A DNA stretch of 64,000 nt from Bacteroidaceae bacterium (GCA_902362375.1 CABIVS010000005.1:186001-250000), one strand, 5' to 3'. Counted from the stretch's first letter, positions 1 through 12,084 are shown. Made by a program: numbers and translations. The notes: generated by a model not told the origin, from the sequence alone.

Positions 1-1542
<1,542 letters not shown>

Positions 1543-1643
1543 CTATATAATTGAGATTTGATAATTGAATCATTGGAAATTGAAAAGACACGGATGTCAA
1601 CAGACCGTCATCGGCTTGTTGACACCACATATTCTTTATTATT

Positions 1644-4600
1644 TTATTCTAGGTTGATACTCAAACCTAATCCTCTCAACTCGTGCAACAATACGTTCAA
1701 GGATTCCGGAATACCAGGTTGCGGCATCGGTTCACCTTTCACAATTGCTTCATAAGCTTTCGAACGTCCTACCACGTCATCAGACTTGATAGTAAGGATT
1801 TCCTGCAGGATATGAGCAGCACCAAAACCTTCGAGTGCCCAAACCTCCATTTCTCCGAAACGCTGACCACCGAACTGTGCTTTACCACCAAGAGGTTGCT
1901 GAGTAATCAATGAGTACGGACCGATAGAACGAGCATGCATCTTGTCTTCAACCATGTGGCCCAACTTCAACATGTAAGTCACACCCACAGTAGCTGCCTG
2001 GTCAAATTGCTCACCTGTACCACCATCACAAAGATAAGTTTTACAGTAACGAGGCAATCCTGCCTTGTCTGTCCACTGATCCAGATCTTCCATTGTAGCA
2101 CCGTCAAAAATAGGAGTTGCAAATTTCACACCCAATGTTTTTCCGGCACGCCCTAATACAGCTTCGAAAATCTGACCAATGTTCATACGAGAAGGCACAC
2201 CCAACGGATTCAATACGATGTCAACCGGAGTACCATCGGACAAGAACGGCATATCTTCCTGACGAACAACACGGGATACAATACCCTTGTTACCGTGGCG
2301 ACCTGCCATCTTATCACCCACACCAATCTTACGCTTCTTAGCAATATATACTTTTGCCATCTGGATAATACCAGCTGGAAGTTCATCACCAATTGTAATA
2401 GCAAACTTCTTACGTTTCAATTCTGCATCCAGCTCTTTGTATTTCTTAATGAAATTCATTACCAGATCACGAATCATACCGTTAATATGATCATCACTAG
2501 TCCAGTTGCTCAATTGAATAGAAGTAAAGTCGAGTGAATCAAAATCAGAAACACTGAACTTAGAACCTTTCGCAATTACTTCCGCACCCAGATAATCCTT
2601 CACACCTTGAGAAACCTTGCCTTCAGTCAAAGTCATCAGTTTCTTAACCAGAATACGTTTCAGGTCAGCTACCTTAGCTTCAAATTCATCATCAATCTTA
2701 GGCAATAATGCTTTATCGGCCAGTTTAGAGCTACGATTCTTAATCACACGTGAGAAAAGTTTCTTATCGATCACAACACCTTTCAAAGAAGGAGAAGCTT
2801 TCAAGGAAGCATCTTTCACGTCACCTGCCTTATCACCAAAGATGGCACGAAGCAATTTTTCTTCTGGAGAAGGATCAGATTCACCCTTCGGTGTAATCTT
2901 ACCAATCATTATATCACCCGGCTCGATACGAGCACCGATTCTTACGATACCATTTTCGTCGAGGTCTTTTGTAGCTTCTTCACTTACATTCGGGATATCA
3001 GAAGTCAACTCTTCCATACCACGTTTTGTTTCACGAACTTCCAGAGAATATTCTTCTACGTGAACCGAAGTCAACAAGTCTTCGCGCACCACACGTTCGT
3101 TCAATACGATAGCATCCTCATAGTTGTAACCTTTCCAAGGCATGTAAGCAACCAACAAGTTCTTACCCAATGCCAATTCACCCTTTTCTGTAGAATAACC
3201 TTCGGTCAAGATGTCACCTTTCTTCACACGCTGGCCTCTGTCACAAATCGGACGCAGGTCAATCGTCATGTTCTGGTTAGTCTTACGGAACTTAGGTATT
3301 CTATATTCTTTCAAAGCAGGTTCGAAACTTACGAACTCTTCGTCTTCTGTACGGTCATACAAAATACGGATAGTAGTAGCATCAACGTAGTCAACAACAC
3401 CATCTCCTTCTGCAGTAATCTGCGTACGAGAGTCTCTTACCAACTGACGTTCGATACCTGTACCTACGATCGGCGCTTCACTTCTCAACAAAGGAACCGC
3501 CTGACGCATCATGTTTGATCCCATCAATGCACGGTTAGCATCATCATGTTCCAGGAACGGAATCAATGAAGCAGCAATTGATGCAATCTGCTGAGGAGAA
3601 ACGTCCATCAAATCAACCTCTGTCGGTTCAACAACCGGGAAATCAGCATCCTGACGAGATTTAACTTTGTTACGCACAAATGTACCGTCATCATTCAACG
3701 GAGCATTTCCCTGTGCAATAACCTTTTCTTCCTCTTCTTCAGCAGTCAGATAAATCAGACCGTTATCAGAAAGATCCACTTTCCCGTTTTCGACCTTACG
3801 ATACGGAGTTTCAATGAATCCCAGATCATTAATCTTAGCAAATACACACAATGAAGAAATCAAACCGATGTTCGGACCTTCAGGAGTTTCAATCGGACAA
3901 AGACGACCATAGTGTGTGTAGTGAACGTCACGAACCTCAAATCCGGCACGTTCACGGGAAAGACCACCAGGACCAAGGGCAGACATACGACGCTTGTGCG
4001 TAATTTCAGCCAAGGGGTTTGTCTGGTCCATGAACTGAGACAATGCGTTCGTTCCGAAGAATGAGTTGATTACAGAAGAGATTGTCTTCGCATTAATCAA
4101 ATCAATCGGAGTGAACACTTCATTGTCACGAACGTTCATACGTTCGCGAATCGTACGAGACATACGAGCCAGACCAACAGCAAACTGATTAGAAAGCTGC
4201 TCACCTACCGTACGTACACGACGGTTACTCAAGTGGTCAATATCATCCACATCTGCTTTTGAGTTGATCAACTCAATCAGATATTTGATGATTTCAATGA
4301 TATCTTCCTTCGTGAGGACACGCACGTCCATATCAGTCGTCAGATTCAACTTTTTGTTGATTCTGTAACGACCTACATCACCAAGGTCATATCGTTTTTC
4401 AGAGAAGAACAAGTTGTTGATAACCTCCCTTGCACTTGCGTCATCAGCCGGATCGGCATTACGCAACTGACGGTAGATATACAACACAGCTTCTTTTTCC
4501 GAGTTACTCGGGTCCTTCTGCAGCGTATTATATATGATAGAGAAATCGGACTGGTTCGGTTCATCTTTATGTAAAAGGATGTTCTGAACTCCCGACTCCA

Positions 4601-5456
4601 AAATTTCATCAATATGCACCTCTTCCAGTACGGTTTCACGGTCGATAATAACTTCGTTACGCTCAATAGAAACCACTTCACCGGTATCTTCATCAACGAA
4701 ATCTTCAATCCATGTTTTCAAGACACGTGCAGCCAATTTACGACCTAGCACTTTCTTCAGATTTGTCTTGTTCACCTTTACATCTTCTGCAAGGTTGAAA
4801 ATCTCAAGAATATCTTTGTCATTCTCGAAGCCAATTGCACGCAACAAAGTCGTTACCGGCAATTTCTTCTTACGGTCGATGTATGCGTACATCACATTAT
4901 TGATGTCAGTAGCAAACTCAATCCACGAACCTTTAAACGGAATAATACGAGCCGAATAAAGTTTCGTACCATTGGCATGTACACTCTGACCGAAGAACAC
5001 ACCCGGAGAACGGTGAAGCTGTGACACAACTACGCGTTCGGCACCGTTAATGACGAAAGTAGCCTTATCAGTCATATAAGGAATCGGGCCGAGGAATACG
5101 TCCTGAATCACTGTATCAAAATCCTCATGATCGGGGTCCGTACAGTAAAGCTTAAGTTTCGCTTTTAAGGGAACACTATAAGTAAGCCCACGCTCTATAC
5201 AATCATCGATGGTATAACGCGGCGGATCAATATAATAGTCCAGAAACTCAAGAACAAAATTGTTTCTTGTATCGGCAATAGGGAAGTTTTCAGCAAATAC
5301 TTTATACAATCCCTCATTCTTGCGCTTTTCAGGTGGGGTATCTAATTGTAGAAAGTCTTGGAATGACTTCAATTGTACTTCCAGGAAATCCGGGTATTCG
5401 AGCGGATTCTTAGTCGAAGCAAAATTAACTCTTTGATTTACAGTATTTGAAGACAT
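1644..5456 (-). CDS. rpoB: RNA polymerase beta subunit
   Basis: The full-length 1270-residue beta subunit pairs with beta' to form the polymerase active cleft. The ATG at 5456 gives [10 protein letters not shown]. The rifampicin-pocket region is recognisable ([12 protein letters not shown], then [12 protein letters not shown]) and carries residues of the usual sensitive type. Further conserved blocks are [13 protein letters not shown] and the C-terminal [20 protein letters not shown]. The length suits a Bacteroidetes RpoB, slightly shorter than the roughly 1340 residues of enterobacteria. It lies downstream of rplL across a gap of about 100 bases containing an attenuator-like hairpin, and upstream of rpoC. 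Confidence 0.98.
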   Translation of the reverse strand: MSSNTVNQRVNFASTKNPLEYPDFLEVQLKSFQDFLQLDTPPEKRKNEGLYKVFAENFPIADTRNNFVLEFLDYYIDPPRYTIDDCIERGLTYSVPLKAKLKLYCTDPDHEDFDTVIQDVFLGPIPYMTDKATFVINGAERVVVSQLHRSPGVFFGQSVHANGTKLYSARIIPFKGSWIEFATDINNVMYAYIDRKKKLPVTTLLRAIGFENDKDILEIFNLAEDVKVNKTNLKKVLGRKLAARVLKTWIEDFVDEDTGEVVSIERNEVIIDRETVLEEVHIDEILESGVQNILLHKDEPNQSDFSIIYNTLQKDPSNSEKEAVLYIYRQLRNADPADDASAREVINNLFFSEKRYDLGDVGRYRINKKLNLTTDMDVRVLTKEDIIEIIKYLIELINSKADVDDIDHLSNRRVRTVGEQLSNQFAVGLARMSRTIRERMNVRDNEVFTPIDLINAKTISSVINSFFGTNALSQFMDQTNPLAEITHKRRMSALGPGGLSRERAGFEVRDVHYTHYGRLCPIETPEGPNIGLISSLCVFAKINDLGFIETPYRKVENGKVDLSDNGLIYLTAEEEEEKVIAQGNAPLNDDGTFVRNKVKSRQDADFPVVEPTEVDLMDVSPQQIASIAASLIPFLEHDDANRALMGSNMMRQAVPLLRSEAPIVGTGIERQLVRDSRTQITAEGDGVVDYVDATTIRILYDRTEDEEFVSFEPALKEYRIPKFRKTNQNMTIDLRPICDRGQRVKKGDILTEGYSTEKGELALGKNLLVAYMPWKGYNYEDAIVLNERVVREDLLTSVHVEEYSLEVRETKRGMEELTSDIPNVSEEATKDLDENGIVRIGARIEPGDIMIGKITPKGESDPSPEEKLLRAIFGDKAGDVKDASLKASPSLKGVVIDKKLFSRVIKNRSSKLADKALLPKIDDEFEAKVADLKRILVKKLMTLTEGKVSQGVKDYLGAEVIAKGSKFSVSDFDSLDFTSIQLSNWTSDDHINGMIRDLVMNFIKKYKELDAELKRKKFAITIGDELPAGIIQMAKVYIAKKRKIGVGDKMAGRHGNKGIVSRVVRQEDMPFLSDGTPVDIVLNPLGVPSRMNIGQIFEAVLGRAGKTLGVKFATPIFDGATMEDLDQWTDKAGLPRYCKTYLCDGGTGEQFDQAATVGVTYMLKLGHMVEDKMHARSIGPYSLITQQPLGGKAQFGGQRFGEMEVWALEGFGAAHILQEILTIKSDDVVGRSKAYEAIVKGEPMPQPGIPESLNVLLHELRGLGLSINLE

Positions 5457-5496
5457 CTATTAATGAATTTGGAGAACTTAATTTGAAATATATACA

Positions 5497-5535
5497 CAAA
5501 AAGGTTAAGAACCCTCTTGTGAAGGATTCTTAACC
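5497..5535 (-). terminator. Attenuator-like hairpin between rplL and rpoB
   Basis: Read on the minus strand, GGTTAAGAA pairs with TTCTTAACC around a GC-containing inner stem and is followed immediately by a run of five T. This has the form of an intrinsic terminator. It lies between rplL and rpoB, which are normally partly cotranscribed, so partial termination that lowers rpoBC relative to the ribosomal protein genes is the likely role. That function is inferred by analogy with the enterobacterial rplL-rpoB attenuator. Confidence 0.72.
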
Positions 5536-5560
5536 GAATTACCTGATTACCAGGCCAATG

Positions 5561-5935
5561 TTATTTAAGTTCAACTTCAGCTCCAGCTTCTTCCAATGTT
5601 TTCTTCAATGATTCTGCTTCGTCTTTAGCCAAACCTTCTTTAACTGTGCTAGGAGCACCGTCTACCAAGTCTTTAGCTTCTTTCAAACCTAGACCACAAG
5701 CTTCCTTAACGGCCTTAACTACCTGAAGTTTAGCTGCACCAGCGCTCTTCAATACTACGTCGAAAGAAGTTTTTTCTTCTGCGGCAGCAGCACCAGCTGC
5801 AGGACCAGCAGCAACAGCTACAGCTGCAGCAGCAGGTTCAATACCATATTCTTCTTTAAGGATAGTTGCAAGTTCATTAACTTCTTTTACTGTCAAGTTA
5901 ACTAATTGTTCTGCAAAAGCTTTCAAATCTGCCAT
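5561..5935 (-). CDS. rplL: 50S ribosomal protein L7/L12
   Basis: This 124-residue acidic stalk protein of the large ribosomal subunit recruits translation GTPases such as EF-Tu and EF-G. The N-terminal dimerisation helices ([14 protein letters not shown]), an alanine/glycine-rich hinge (about residues 36-52) and the C-terminal factor-binding domain ([11 protein letters not shown], then [14 protein letters not shown]) are all visible. Length is normal for the family. It follows rplJ after 92 bases, and L10 and L12 form the stalk complex together. Confidence 0.98.
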   Translation of the reverse strand: MADLKAFAEQLVNLTVKEVNELATILKEEYGIEPAAAAVAVAAGPAAGAAAAEEKTSFDVVLKSAGAAKLQVVKAVKEACGLGLKEAKDLVDGAPSTVKEGLAKDEAESLKKTLEEAGAEVELK

Positions 5936-6027
5936 TTTTTGTATGATTTTAATTGTTTAAATACTTTGTTGATTTTTGAAAATTATTCGGGATGTTATTC
6001 CCAAGGCTATAACACCTTTTTCCATTT

Positions 6028-6549
6028 TTACGCTTCGGTACGTTCACCAAGAGTCTTGAGAACTCCGTGTAGGGTGTTACCACCTGATTGAAGAGCAGAA
6101 ATAACATTCTTGGCCGGAGATTGCAGCAAGGCAACGATATCGGCGATAACTTCATTCTTACTCTTGATTGAAACGAGAGCATCCAATTGGTCAGCACCAA
6201 TGTAGAAGCTTTCCTCTGCATATGCAGCTTTCAGTCCGGGAATACCGTCTTTTGCTTTGTCTTTGATCAGCTTAGCAGGAACGTTTGCAGTATTGCTAAA
6301 CATAACAGCAGTAGTACCTTTCAAAGAACCGTAAAGAGGTGAAAAGTCTTCTTCCAAACTTTCGAGTGCCTTGTGAAGCAGAGTGTTTTTAACCACCATC
6401 AATTTGATGTCTGATTTAAAGCAATCTCTTCTCAATGCGCTGGTAGCGGCAGCATCCATAGCTGTAACGTCCACCAAGTAGAAGTGACCATATTCCTTTA
6501 CTGTAGCAGCAATTTGCTCTATAATCGTACTTTTATCTTCCTTTCTCAT
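6028..6549 (-). CDS. rplJ: 50S ribosomal protein L10
   Basis: This 173-residue protein is the base of the ribosomal stalk, binding 23S rRNA through its N-terminal domain and L7/L12 dimers through a C-terminal helix. The conserved stretch MVVKNTLLHKALE and the following GTTAVMFSN are typical of L10. The ATG at 6549 lies only 15 bases after the rplA stop, so coupled expression with rplA is likely. L10 usually represses its own operon by binding its leader; here the short gap leaves no obvious separate leader. Confidence 0.97.
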   Translation of the reverse strand: MRKEDKSTIIEQIAATVKEYGHFYLVDVTAMDAAATSALRRDCFKSDIKLMVVKNTLLHKALESLEEDFSPLYGSLKGTTAVMFSNTANVPAKLIKDKAKDGIPGLKAAYAEESFYIGADQLDALVSIKSKNEVIADIVALLQSPAKNVISALQSGGNTLHGVLKTLGERTEA

Positions 6550-6564
6550 TATTTCTCTGTTTTA

Positions 6565-7263
6565 TTAGATTTCATCCACTGATTTCGGGTCGATCTTAAT
6601 ACCCGCACTCATTGTACTAGAAAGATAAATACTCTTAATATATGTACCCTTTGCTGCGGTCGGTTTCAGTTTGTTCAGAGTAGAGATGAACTCTTTCGCA
6701 TTGTCGCGAATCTGATCAGGACTGAATGATACCTTACCGATAGAAGTGTGAACAATACCGCTCTTATCAACCTTAAAGTCAATTTTACCTTGTTTTACTT
6801 CTTTTACAGCCTTAGCAACATCCATAGTTACAGTACCACTCTTAGGGTTCGGCATCAATCCACGAGGACCGAGTACACGACCGAGTGCACCAATTTTACC
6901 CATGATAGATGGCATAGTGATGATTACATCAATATCAGTCCATCCACCTTTGATCTTTTCAATATATTCGTCAAGACCAACATAGTCAGCACCTGCTTCT
7001 TTTGCAGCAGCTTCAGCATCCGGTGTACAAAGTACCAACACACGCACTTCTTTACCAGTACCATGAGGAAGTGAAACAACACCTCTCACCATCTGGTTAG
7101 CTTTACGCGGGTCAACCCCTAAACGTACATCAATATCCAGTGAAGCATCGAATTTGGAAAAAGTGATTTCTTTTACCAAAGATGCAGCTTCTTTCAGTGA
7201 GTATGCTTTCCCTGCTTCAATCTTTTCTGCAGCTAACTTTTGATTTTTTGTCAGTTTACCCAT
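6565..7263 (-). CDS. rplA: 50S ribosomal protein L1
   Basis: This 232-residue L1 protein forms the mobile L1 stalk that helps eject tRNA from the E site. It shows the family signature in [18 protein letters not shown] and the RKANQMVRG segment. The length is the usual one. Its start lies 15 bases downstream of the rplK stop, the classic rplK-rplA pair. In many bacteria L1 represses this pair by binding the mRNA; no operator could be assigned by eye here. Confidence 0.98.
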   Translation of the reverse strand: MGKLTKNQKLAAEKIEAGKAYSLKEAASLVKEITFSKFDASLDIDVRLGVDPRKANQMVRGVVSLPHGTGKEVRVLVLCTPDAEAAAKEAGADYVGLDEYIEKIKGGWTDIDVIITMPSIMGKIGALGRVLGPRGLMPNPKSGTVTMDVAKAVKEVKQGKIDFKVDKSGIVHTSIGKVSFSPDQIRDNAKEFISTLNKLKPTAAKGTYIKSIYLSSTMSAGIKIDPKSVDEI

Positions 7264-7278
7264 TACAATTGAAGTTTA

Positions 7279-7722
7279 TTAGTTATTAACCGGGAACTCC
7301 CCTTTTACAGCGATACCCATACTTCTAGCTGTACCTGCAACCATTCTCATGGCAGCTTCCACAGTAAAACAGTTCAAGTCAACCATTTTGTCCTGAGCAA
7401 TCGTACGAATCTGTTCCCAAGTAAGCTCGGCAACTTTCTTACGGTTAGGCTCAGCAGAACCACTCTTTACCTTAGCTACTTCAAGTAATTGAATAGCAAC
7501 GGGAGGAGTCTTGATTACAAAATCGAAAGACTTATCTGCGTAGTAAGTAATGATAACAGGTAAAATTTTACCTGCTTTGTCTTGGGTTCTGGCATTGAAT
7601 TGCTTGCAAAATTCCATGATATTGATACCCTTAGAACCCAAAGCAGGTCCAACGGGAGGTGATGGATTTGCAGCGCCTCCTTTAATCTGTAATTTGATTA
7701 GTCCAGCAACTTCTTTAGCCAT
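7279..7722 (-). CDS. rplK: 50S ribosomal protein L11
   Basis: This 147-residue L11 protein lies at the base of the stalk in the GTPase-associated centre and is the docking site for thiopeptide antibiotics. Characteristic segments are the proline-rich [14 protein letters not shown] near the N-terminus and the C-terminal [15 protein letters not shown] ending (seen as [13 protein letters not shown]). It follows nusG after 63 bases and precedes rplA. The ATG at 7722 gives [10 protein letters not shown]. Confidence 0.98.
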   Translation of the reverse strand: MAKEVAGLIKLQIKGGAANPSPPVGPALGSKGINIMEFCKQFNARTQDKAGKILPVIITYYADKSFDFVIKTPPVAIQLLEVAKVKSGSAEPNRKKVAELTWEQIRTIAQDKMVDLNCFTVEAAMRMVAGTARSMGIAVKGEFPVNN

Positions 7723-7785
7723 TTTTTTTTATTGATTTATATATAAACATTAAACGAAGAACAACAACAGCGTAACAATTCCGTG

Positions 7786-8328
7786 TTATTCCTTTTCCAC
7801 TTGCATAAAGCCCAATTCAAGCGGTGTTTTGCGCCCGAATATCTTTACCATGACCTTTAGTTTCTTTTTTTCACTATTCACTTCTTCAATGATGCCACTG
7901 AATCCGCTAAAAGGTCCAAAAGTAACTTTTACAGTTTCACCCACTACGTACGGAATATTGAGTTCTTCACCCGTTTCCTGCAGTTCGTCCACTGTACCAA
8001 GTATACGATTCACTTCTGATTGTCTGAGAGGCACCGGTTTCTCGGAGCCACCTAAAAAGCCTATCACATTCGGAGTGTTGCGCAAGTGATGAGCGACCTC
8101 ACCAACCAAAGCAGCCTCCACCAAAACGTAACCAGGAAGATAACTTCTTTCCTTCACAATTTTTTTGCCATTGCGAACCTGGTAAACTTTTTCAGTAGGA
8201 ATCAATACCTGAGATACATATTCACCAAGGTCGCTGTTCTTAAGATCAGCTTCAAGATATTCCTTTACCTTAGCTTCTTTTCCACTAATAGCACGCAGAA
8301 CGTACCATTTCTTTTCAATCTCAGCCAT
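7786..8328 (-). CDS. nusG: Transcription termination/antitermination factor NusG
   Basis: This 180-residue NusG binds RNA polymerase at the beta' clamp, increasing processivity and linking transcription to Rho or ribosomes. The N-terminal NGN domain begins KKWYVLRAISGKE, and the C-terminal KOW domain contains VKVTFGPFSGFSG. An in-frame TTG lies two codons upstream (8334), but the ATG at 8328 giving MAEIEKKW matches the family. The gene sits directly after secE and before rplK, the conserved bacterial order. Confidence 0.96.
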   Translation of the reverse strand: MAEIEKKWYVLRAISGKEAKVKEYLEADLKNSDLGEYVSQVLIPTEKVYQVRNGKKIVKERSYLPGYVLVEAALVGEVAHHLRNTPNVIGFLGGSEKPVPLRQSEVNRILGTVDELQETGEELNIPYVVGETVKVTFGPFSGFSGIIEEVNSEKKKLKVMVKIFGRKTPLELGFMQVEKE

Positions 8329-8344
8329 TTTCAATTCCTATTTT

Positions 8345-8536
8345 TTAATGTGGATAAACGATTTTTTCCATGAAGTTCTGGAAACAGACATCCATACCCC
8401 ATACTACCAATGCAATAAGCAGGGAAGCATATAAAACAACTACTGCACTGTTAGCAAGTTCAGAATACGTAGGCCACGATACTTTATGTACAAGTTCGTC
8501 GTAAGATTCTTTAATATAAGCTATTACCTTTTTCAT
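8345..8536 (-). CDS. secE: Preprotein translocase subunit SecE
   Basis: This 63-residue single-span SecE stabilises SecY in the Sec channel. The start is placed at the ATG at 8536 (MKKVIAYIKE); the frame stays open upstream only because it runs through tRNA-Trp. The conserved cytosolic element HKVSWPTYSELANSA is followed by one hydrophobic helix (VVVLYASLLIALVVWGM). It lies between tRNA-Trp and nusG, as is common in many phyla. Confidence 0.95.
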   Translation of the reverse strand: MKKVIAYIKESYDELVHKVSWPTYSELANSAVVVLYASLLIALVVWGMDVCFQNFMEKIVYPH

Positions 8537-8550
8537 TTCAATAATATTAG

Positions 8551-8623
8551 CACGGGAGGAGAGGCTCGAACTCCCGACACCCGGTTTTGGAGACCGGTGC
8601 TCTACCAACTGAGCTACTCCCGT
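8551..8623 (-). tRNA. trnW: tRNA-Trp (CCA)
   Basis: A 73-nt cloverleaf has acceptor arms ACGGGAG/CTCCCGT, D-arm GCTC...GAGC, an anticodon loop with CCA, and a TTCGAGC T-loop. It sits between tuf and secE, a common arrangement in which this tRNA is processed from the tuf-secE transcript. CCA is not encoded. Confidence 0.96.
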
Positions 8624-8631
8624 GTGTACAT

Positions 8632-8664
8632 AATCAGTTCCCGATGAAAAACCGGGAACTGATT
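8632..8664 (-). other. Hairpin after tuf
   Basis: An 11-bp perfect inverted repeat (AATCAGTTCCC / GGGAACTGATT) lies between the tuf stop and tRNA-Trp. No T-run follows on the minus strand, so it is more likely an RNA-processing or mRNA-stabilising structure, or a weak terminator, than a strong intrinsic terminator. Confidence 0.5.
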
Positions 8665-8676
8665 AATTATTGTGTA

Positions 8677-9861
8677 TTAGTCGATAATTTCAGTAATCTG
8701 ACCAGCACCTACCGTACGTCCACCTTCGCGGATAGCGAAACGAAGACCCGGGTTCAATGCTACTGGGTAGATCAACTCAACTGTAATAGTTACGTTATCA
8801 CCCGGCATTACCATTTCTGTTCCTTCCGGCAAAGTGATTTCACCTGTACAGTCCATAGTACGCAAGTAGAACTGAGGACGATATTTGTTGTGGAACGGAG
8901 TGTGACGACCACCTTCTTCTTTCTTCAGGATATAAACCTCAGCTTTGAATTTAGAGTGCGGTTTAATCTGACCCGGTTTACAAAGAACCATACCACGTTT
9001 GATTTCGTTCTTGTCAACACCACGAAGCAAAAGACCCACGTTATCACCAGCTTCACCTTGATCCAACAGTTTACGGAACATTTCAACACCAGTTACAACT
9101 GATTTCTTATCTTCACCTAAACCAAGGATTTCAATTTCATCACCAACGTGAATAATACCTGTTTCGATACGTCCTGTTGCTACAGTACCACGACCTGTGA
9201 TAGAGAATACGTCTTCAACCGGCATCAAGAATGGTTTATCAACATCGCGCGGAGGCAGTGGAATCCAAGTATCAACAGCATCCATCAGCTCCATAACTTT
9301 GTCTTCCCATTTTTCAACACCGTTCAATGCGCCAAGAGCAGAACCACGGATGATAGGAGTATTGTCACCGTCGAAATCATAGAATGAAAGAAGTTCTCTC
9401 ATTTCCATTTCAACGAGTTCCAACATTTCTTCGTCGTCTACCATATCGCATTTGTTCAAGAATACAACCAGACGAGGTACGTTTACCTGACGAGCCAACA
9501 GAATGTGTTCGCGAGTTTGAGGCATCGGACCATCAGTTGCAGCACAAACGATGATAGCACCGTCCATCTGAGCAGCACCAGTTACCATGTTCTTTACGTA
9601 GTCGGCGTGACCCGGGCAGTCTACGTGTGCATAGTGACGGTTAGCTGTTTGATATTCAACGTGAGAAGTATTGATAGTAATACCTCTTTCTTTTTCTTCA
9701 GGAGCGTTGTCGATAGAATCGAAAGAACGCAATTCTGAAAGACCTTTTTTTGCCAACACTGTAGTGATAGCAGCTGTCAACGTTGTCTTACCGTGGTCTA
9801 CGTGACCGATTGTACCAATGTTCACATGCGGTTTGGTACGTTCAAATTTCTCTTTAGCCAT
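8677..9861 (-). CDS. tuf: Elongation factor Tu
   Basis: This 394-residue GTPase delivers aminoacyl-tRNA to the ribosome. G-domain motifs are all present: GHVDHGKTT (P-loop, about residues 18-26), DCPGH, and NKCD. The switch I segment [14 protein letters not shown] and domain 2-3 sequences ([17 protein letters not shown], and the ending [11 protein letters not shown]) are intact. Length is normal. It is embedded among tRNA genes: four upstream and tRNA-Trp downstream. Confidence 0.99.
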   Translation of the reverse strand: MAKEKFERTKPHVNIGTIGHVDHGKTTLTAAITTVLAKKGLSELRSFDSIDNAPEEKERGITINTSHVEYQTANRHYAHVDCPGHADYVKNMVTGAAQMDGAIIVCAATDGPMPQTREHILLARQVNVPRLVVFLNKCDMVDDEEMLELVEMEMRELLSFYDFDGDNTPIIRGSALGALNGVEKWEDKVMELMDAVDTWIPLPPRDVDKPFLMPVEDVFSITGRGTVATGRIETGIIHVGDEIEILGLGEDKKSVVTGVEMFRKLLDQGEAGDNVGLLLRGVDKNEIKRGMVLCKPGQIKPHSKFKAEVYILKKEEGGRHTPFHNKYRPQFYLRTMDCTGEITLPEGTEMVMPGDNVTITVELIYPVALNPGLRFAIREGGRTVGAGQITEIID

Positions 9862-9912
9862 AGCTTTACTTGTTATTTATTTGATTAATAATCAGCATTT
9901 ACATCCTTTATG

Positions 9913-9984
<72 letters not shown>

Positions 9985-9994
9985 AAGAAAAGAG

Positions 9995-10067
9995 AGCGGA
10001 AGACGGGGCTCAAACCCGCGACCCTCAGCTTGGAAGGCTAATGCTCTATCAACTGAGCTACTTCCGC
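9995..10067 (-). tRNA. trnG: tRNA-Gly (TCC)
   Basis: A 73-nt cloverleaf has acceptor GCGGAAG/CTTCCGC, anticodon loop CTTCCAA with anticodon TCC, and T-loop TTTGAGC. It lies between tRNA-Thr(GGT) and tRNA-Tyr. Confidence 0.96.
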
Positions 10068-10095
10068 ATTCTTGCCAAAGTTGTCACTCTGATTG

Positions 10096-10178
10096 TGGGC
10101 AAAGATGGATTCGAACCACCGAAGGCGTAAGCCAGCAGATTTACAGTCTGCCCCATTTGGCCACTCTGGTATTTGCCC
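10096..10178 (-). tRNA. trnY: tRNA-Tyr (GTA)
   Basis: An 83-nt class II tRNA has acceptor GGGCAAA/TTTGCCC, anticodon stem CAGAC with loop TGTAAAT carrying GTA, and a long variable arm (GCTGGCTTACGCC region). The T-loop is TTCGAAT. Confidence 0.96.
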
Positions 10179-10263
10179 TTTTCAAAATCAAGAAATAAAA
10201 GAACTCTTTTCAAACAATATGATAAAGACAGATGTTCTTTCTTTGTTCTTCAGTTTCTTTTTG

Positions 10264-10337
10264 AGCCTCTTGTCGGATTCGAACCAACGACCCCGAGATT
10301 ACAAATCACGTGCTCTGGCCAACTGAGCTAAAGAGGC
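10264..10337 (-). tRNA. trnT: tRNA-Thr (TGT)
   Basis: A 74-nt cloverleaf has acceptor GCCTCTT/AAGAGGC and anticodon loop TTTGTAA carrying TGT. The anticodon stem has one central U-U mismatch (CGTGA against TCTCG). It is the first gene of the Thr-Tyr-Gly-Thr-tuf cluster in transcription order. Confidence 0.95.
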
Positions 10338-10434
10338 AAACTTACTAAAAAATGCAACCGTCACGTTCTAACGCGAGCGAAACGGCTGCAAATTTAGTTA
10401 TTTATTTCTTTCCCGCAAAATATTTGGGATTTTT

Positions 10435-10734
10435 TTATTTGCTACGTTGCTTTTCCTTGTATTTAACCAGCTGTTTTCCGAGCGCTTCCACATCTAAATC
10501 AATTGCCTCTTCAAATGTATCACACACTTTGCTTGCATAAAACTCTCCATTAGGGATTAATATTTTAATGCCTGCTTCTTTATTTTCAGCAACTTCTGGT
10601 TTTACTACCTTTAATGACACCTCTACTTTCTTTATATCTTCGTAATATTTTTCCAACTTAGACACTTTCTTCTGAATAAATGCCTGCAATTGCTCTGACG
10701 CATCAAAGTGAATTGATTGAATTCTAACATCCAT
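10435..10734 (-). CDS. hpf: Ribosome hibernation promoting factor, short form
   Basis: This 99-residue protein of the HPF/YfiA family binds the decoding centre of idle 30S subunits and promotes inactive ribosome dimers in stationary phase. The N-terminal beta-alpha start (MDVRIQSIHFDASEQLQAFI) and the later FEEAIDLDVEALGKQL segment fit the domain. It lacks the C-terminal dimerisation extension of long HPF. It follows xerC by 15 bases and is likely cotranscribed with it. Confidence 0.9.
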   Translation of the reverse strand: MDVRIQSIHFDASEQLQAFIQKKVSKLEKYYEDIKKVEVSLKVVKPEVAENKEAGIKILIPNGEFYASKVCDTFEEAIDLDVEALGKQLVKYKEKQRSK

Positions 10735-10749
10735 ACTTACCTCCTTTTT

Positions 10750-11631
10750 TTAAGCTCTTGGATGAGCTTGTTTATACACTTTTTTAAGTTCTTCAAATGT
10801 GGCATGCGTATAGATCTCGGTAGTCGTAATGCTCTCGTGACCTAAAAGTTCTTTTACCGCGCCCAACTCCGCTTCATTATTCAGCATTGTGGTAGCAAAA
10901 GTATGCCTCAACACGTGAGGACTCCTTTTCTTCAGCGTTGCCACCTTTGACAGGTTCCGTTTCACTAAATTATAGACCAGATTCTTATAAAGCCGTTCGC
11001 CATTCTCTCTAATAAAGAAAGCCTCCGACCTTTCCGGAATCATTTCGTTTCTTACATTAATATATTCAAGCATCAACTCCCGCAGTTCATCACCGAACGG
11101 TATCAGTCGTTGCTTATTTCTTTTCCCGGTCACTTTCAGAAGAGAAGCCGAAAAATCCACATCCTTATCATCCAAACCTATTAATTCCGAAAGTCTCATG
11201 CCAGTAGCATAAAACACTTCAATCACCAACCGGTCCCGACAACCTTTAAATCCTTCGCCAAAATCCGTATCATCCAACAACCGATTCATTTCGTTCTCTT
11301 TTAAGAACACAGGCAACGGCTTTTTGTTTTTAGGTCCTTTTATTTTACGCAAAGGATCTATAGTCATTTCTCCCTGTCTTATGAGATACTTGTAAAACGT
11401 TCGGAGCGAACTTAGCTTACGATTTACAGAAGTTGAGGTATACCCTTTATCCATCAATGAAACAATCCATTCACGAATCAGTTCCGCCTCGACCTCTAAC
11501 GGATTAAACTTTCCATACTCTTCCTGAGCAAACTCCTGCAGTTGCTTTATATCTTCACCATACGCAAGAACGGTTTTTTCAGAATAGTTCCGCTCATACT
11601 GGAGATAATCAAGAAAAGATTCTATCAACAT
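10750..11631 (-). CDS. xerC: Tyrosine site-specific recombinase XerC/XerD
   Basis: This 293-residue XerC/D-type recombinase resolves chromosome dimers. The start is set at the ATG at 11631 (MLIESFLDYLQYERNYSEKT), which matches the family; a longer open frame adds nine unlikely residues. The N-terminal SAM-like core-binding domain is followed by the catalytic domain: Arg in TGMRLSEL, Lys in VTGKRNKQ, the HVLRHTFAT box, LGHESI, and the nucleophile Tyr in TTEIYTH. It sits between rpsU and hpf with no mobile-element context, so a housekeeping role is likely. Whether it acts as XerC or XerD cannot be told from sequence alone. Confidence 0.9.
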   Translation of the reverse strand: MLIESFLDYLQYERNYSEKTVLAYGEDIKQLQEFAQEEYGKFNPLEVEAELIREWIVSLMDKGYTSTSVNRKLSSLRTFYKYLIRQGEMTIDPLRKIKGPKNKKPLPVFLKENEMNRLLDDTDFGEGFKGCRDRLVIEVFYATGMRLSELIGLDDKDVDFSASLLKVTGKRNKQRLIPFGDELRELMLEYINVRNEMIPERSEAFFIRENGERLYKNLVYNLVKRNLSKVATLKKRSPHVLRHTFATTMLNNEAELGAVKELLGHESITTTEIYTHATFEELKKVYKQAHPRA

Positions 11632-11704
11632 AATATCGCTACATCTAAAATCGTGCAACGAATGTATGAAAAGAATTCAATAATTCAAAGGAAATTACGA
11701 ATTA

Positions 11705-11896
11705 TTAATCTTCTACTTGCTGAAGTTGTTGTACGTAAACTGCGCGTTCTTTCTTAAGTCTTTTAGTTACAGACGGTTTATCAAACTGCTGTCTGCTTCT
11801 CAATTCTTTTACGATGCCAGTTTTCTCAAATTTTCTTTTGAACTTCTTCAGCGCTTTTTCAATGTTTTCGCCTTCTTTTACAGGTACTACAATCAT
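11705..11896 (-). CDS. rpsU: 30S ribosomal protein S21
   Basis: This 63-residue basic protein of the small subunit has the S21 N-terminus MIVVPVKEGENIEKALKKFK and the RKFEKTG segment. It is the first gene of the leftward gene series, and a good promoter lies just upstream. In Bacteroidetes S21 contributes to sequestering the anti-Shine-Dalgarno; that is family knowledge, not visible here. Confidence 0.95.
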   Translation of the reverse strand: MIVVPVKEGENIEKALKKFKRKFEKTGIVKELRSRQQFDKPSVTKRLKKERAVYVQQLQQVED

Positions 11897-11950
11897 TTTG
11901 TTACTATTAATATGTTATGATTAAAAAAATTCCGCAGTCAAATTGCGCCG

Positions 11951-11982
11951 CAAAATTACACATACTTTCTTTATTCACAAAA
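11951..11982 (-). promoter_or_regulatory. Bacteroides-type promoter for rpsU
   Basis: On the minus strand TAATTTTG (-7, TAnnTTTG) is preceded, 19 bases upstream, by TTTTG (-33). It lies about 55 bases before the rpsU start and probably drives rpsU-xerC-hpf. Confidence 0.7.
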
Positions 11983-12042
11983 CTTTCGGCAAATATTTCT
12001 CAAAAACTATTCATAAACAAGTCATTAAATGCAGAAAGTTAG

Positions 12043-12050
12043 TACCTTTG
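12043..12050 (+). promoter_or_regulatory. Bacteroides -7 element before the aminopeptidase
   Basis: TACCTTTG is a perfect TAnnTTTG match 35 bases before the ATG at 12085. No clear TTTG at -33 was seen. Confidence 0.55.
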
Positions 12051-12084
12051 AAACACTTACATGTCTATAATAATATAATAAGGT

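Noticed and set aside
8632..8664. Strong terminator after tuf
   Set aside because: The stem is good but no T-run follows, and tRNA-Trp, secE and nusG directly downstream are usually cotranscribed.
10750..11631. Integrase of a mobile element
   Set aside because: The gene is XerC/D-like, lies between rpsU and hpf in a housekeeping unit, and no element boundaries or cargo are present despite tRNA genes nearby.
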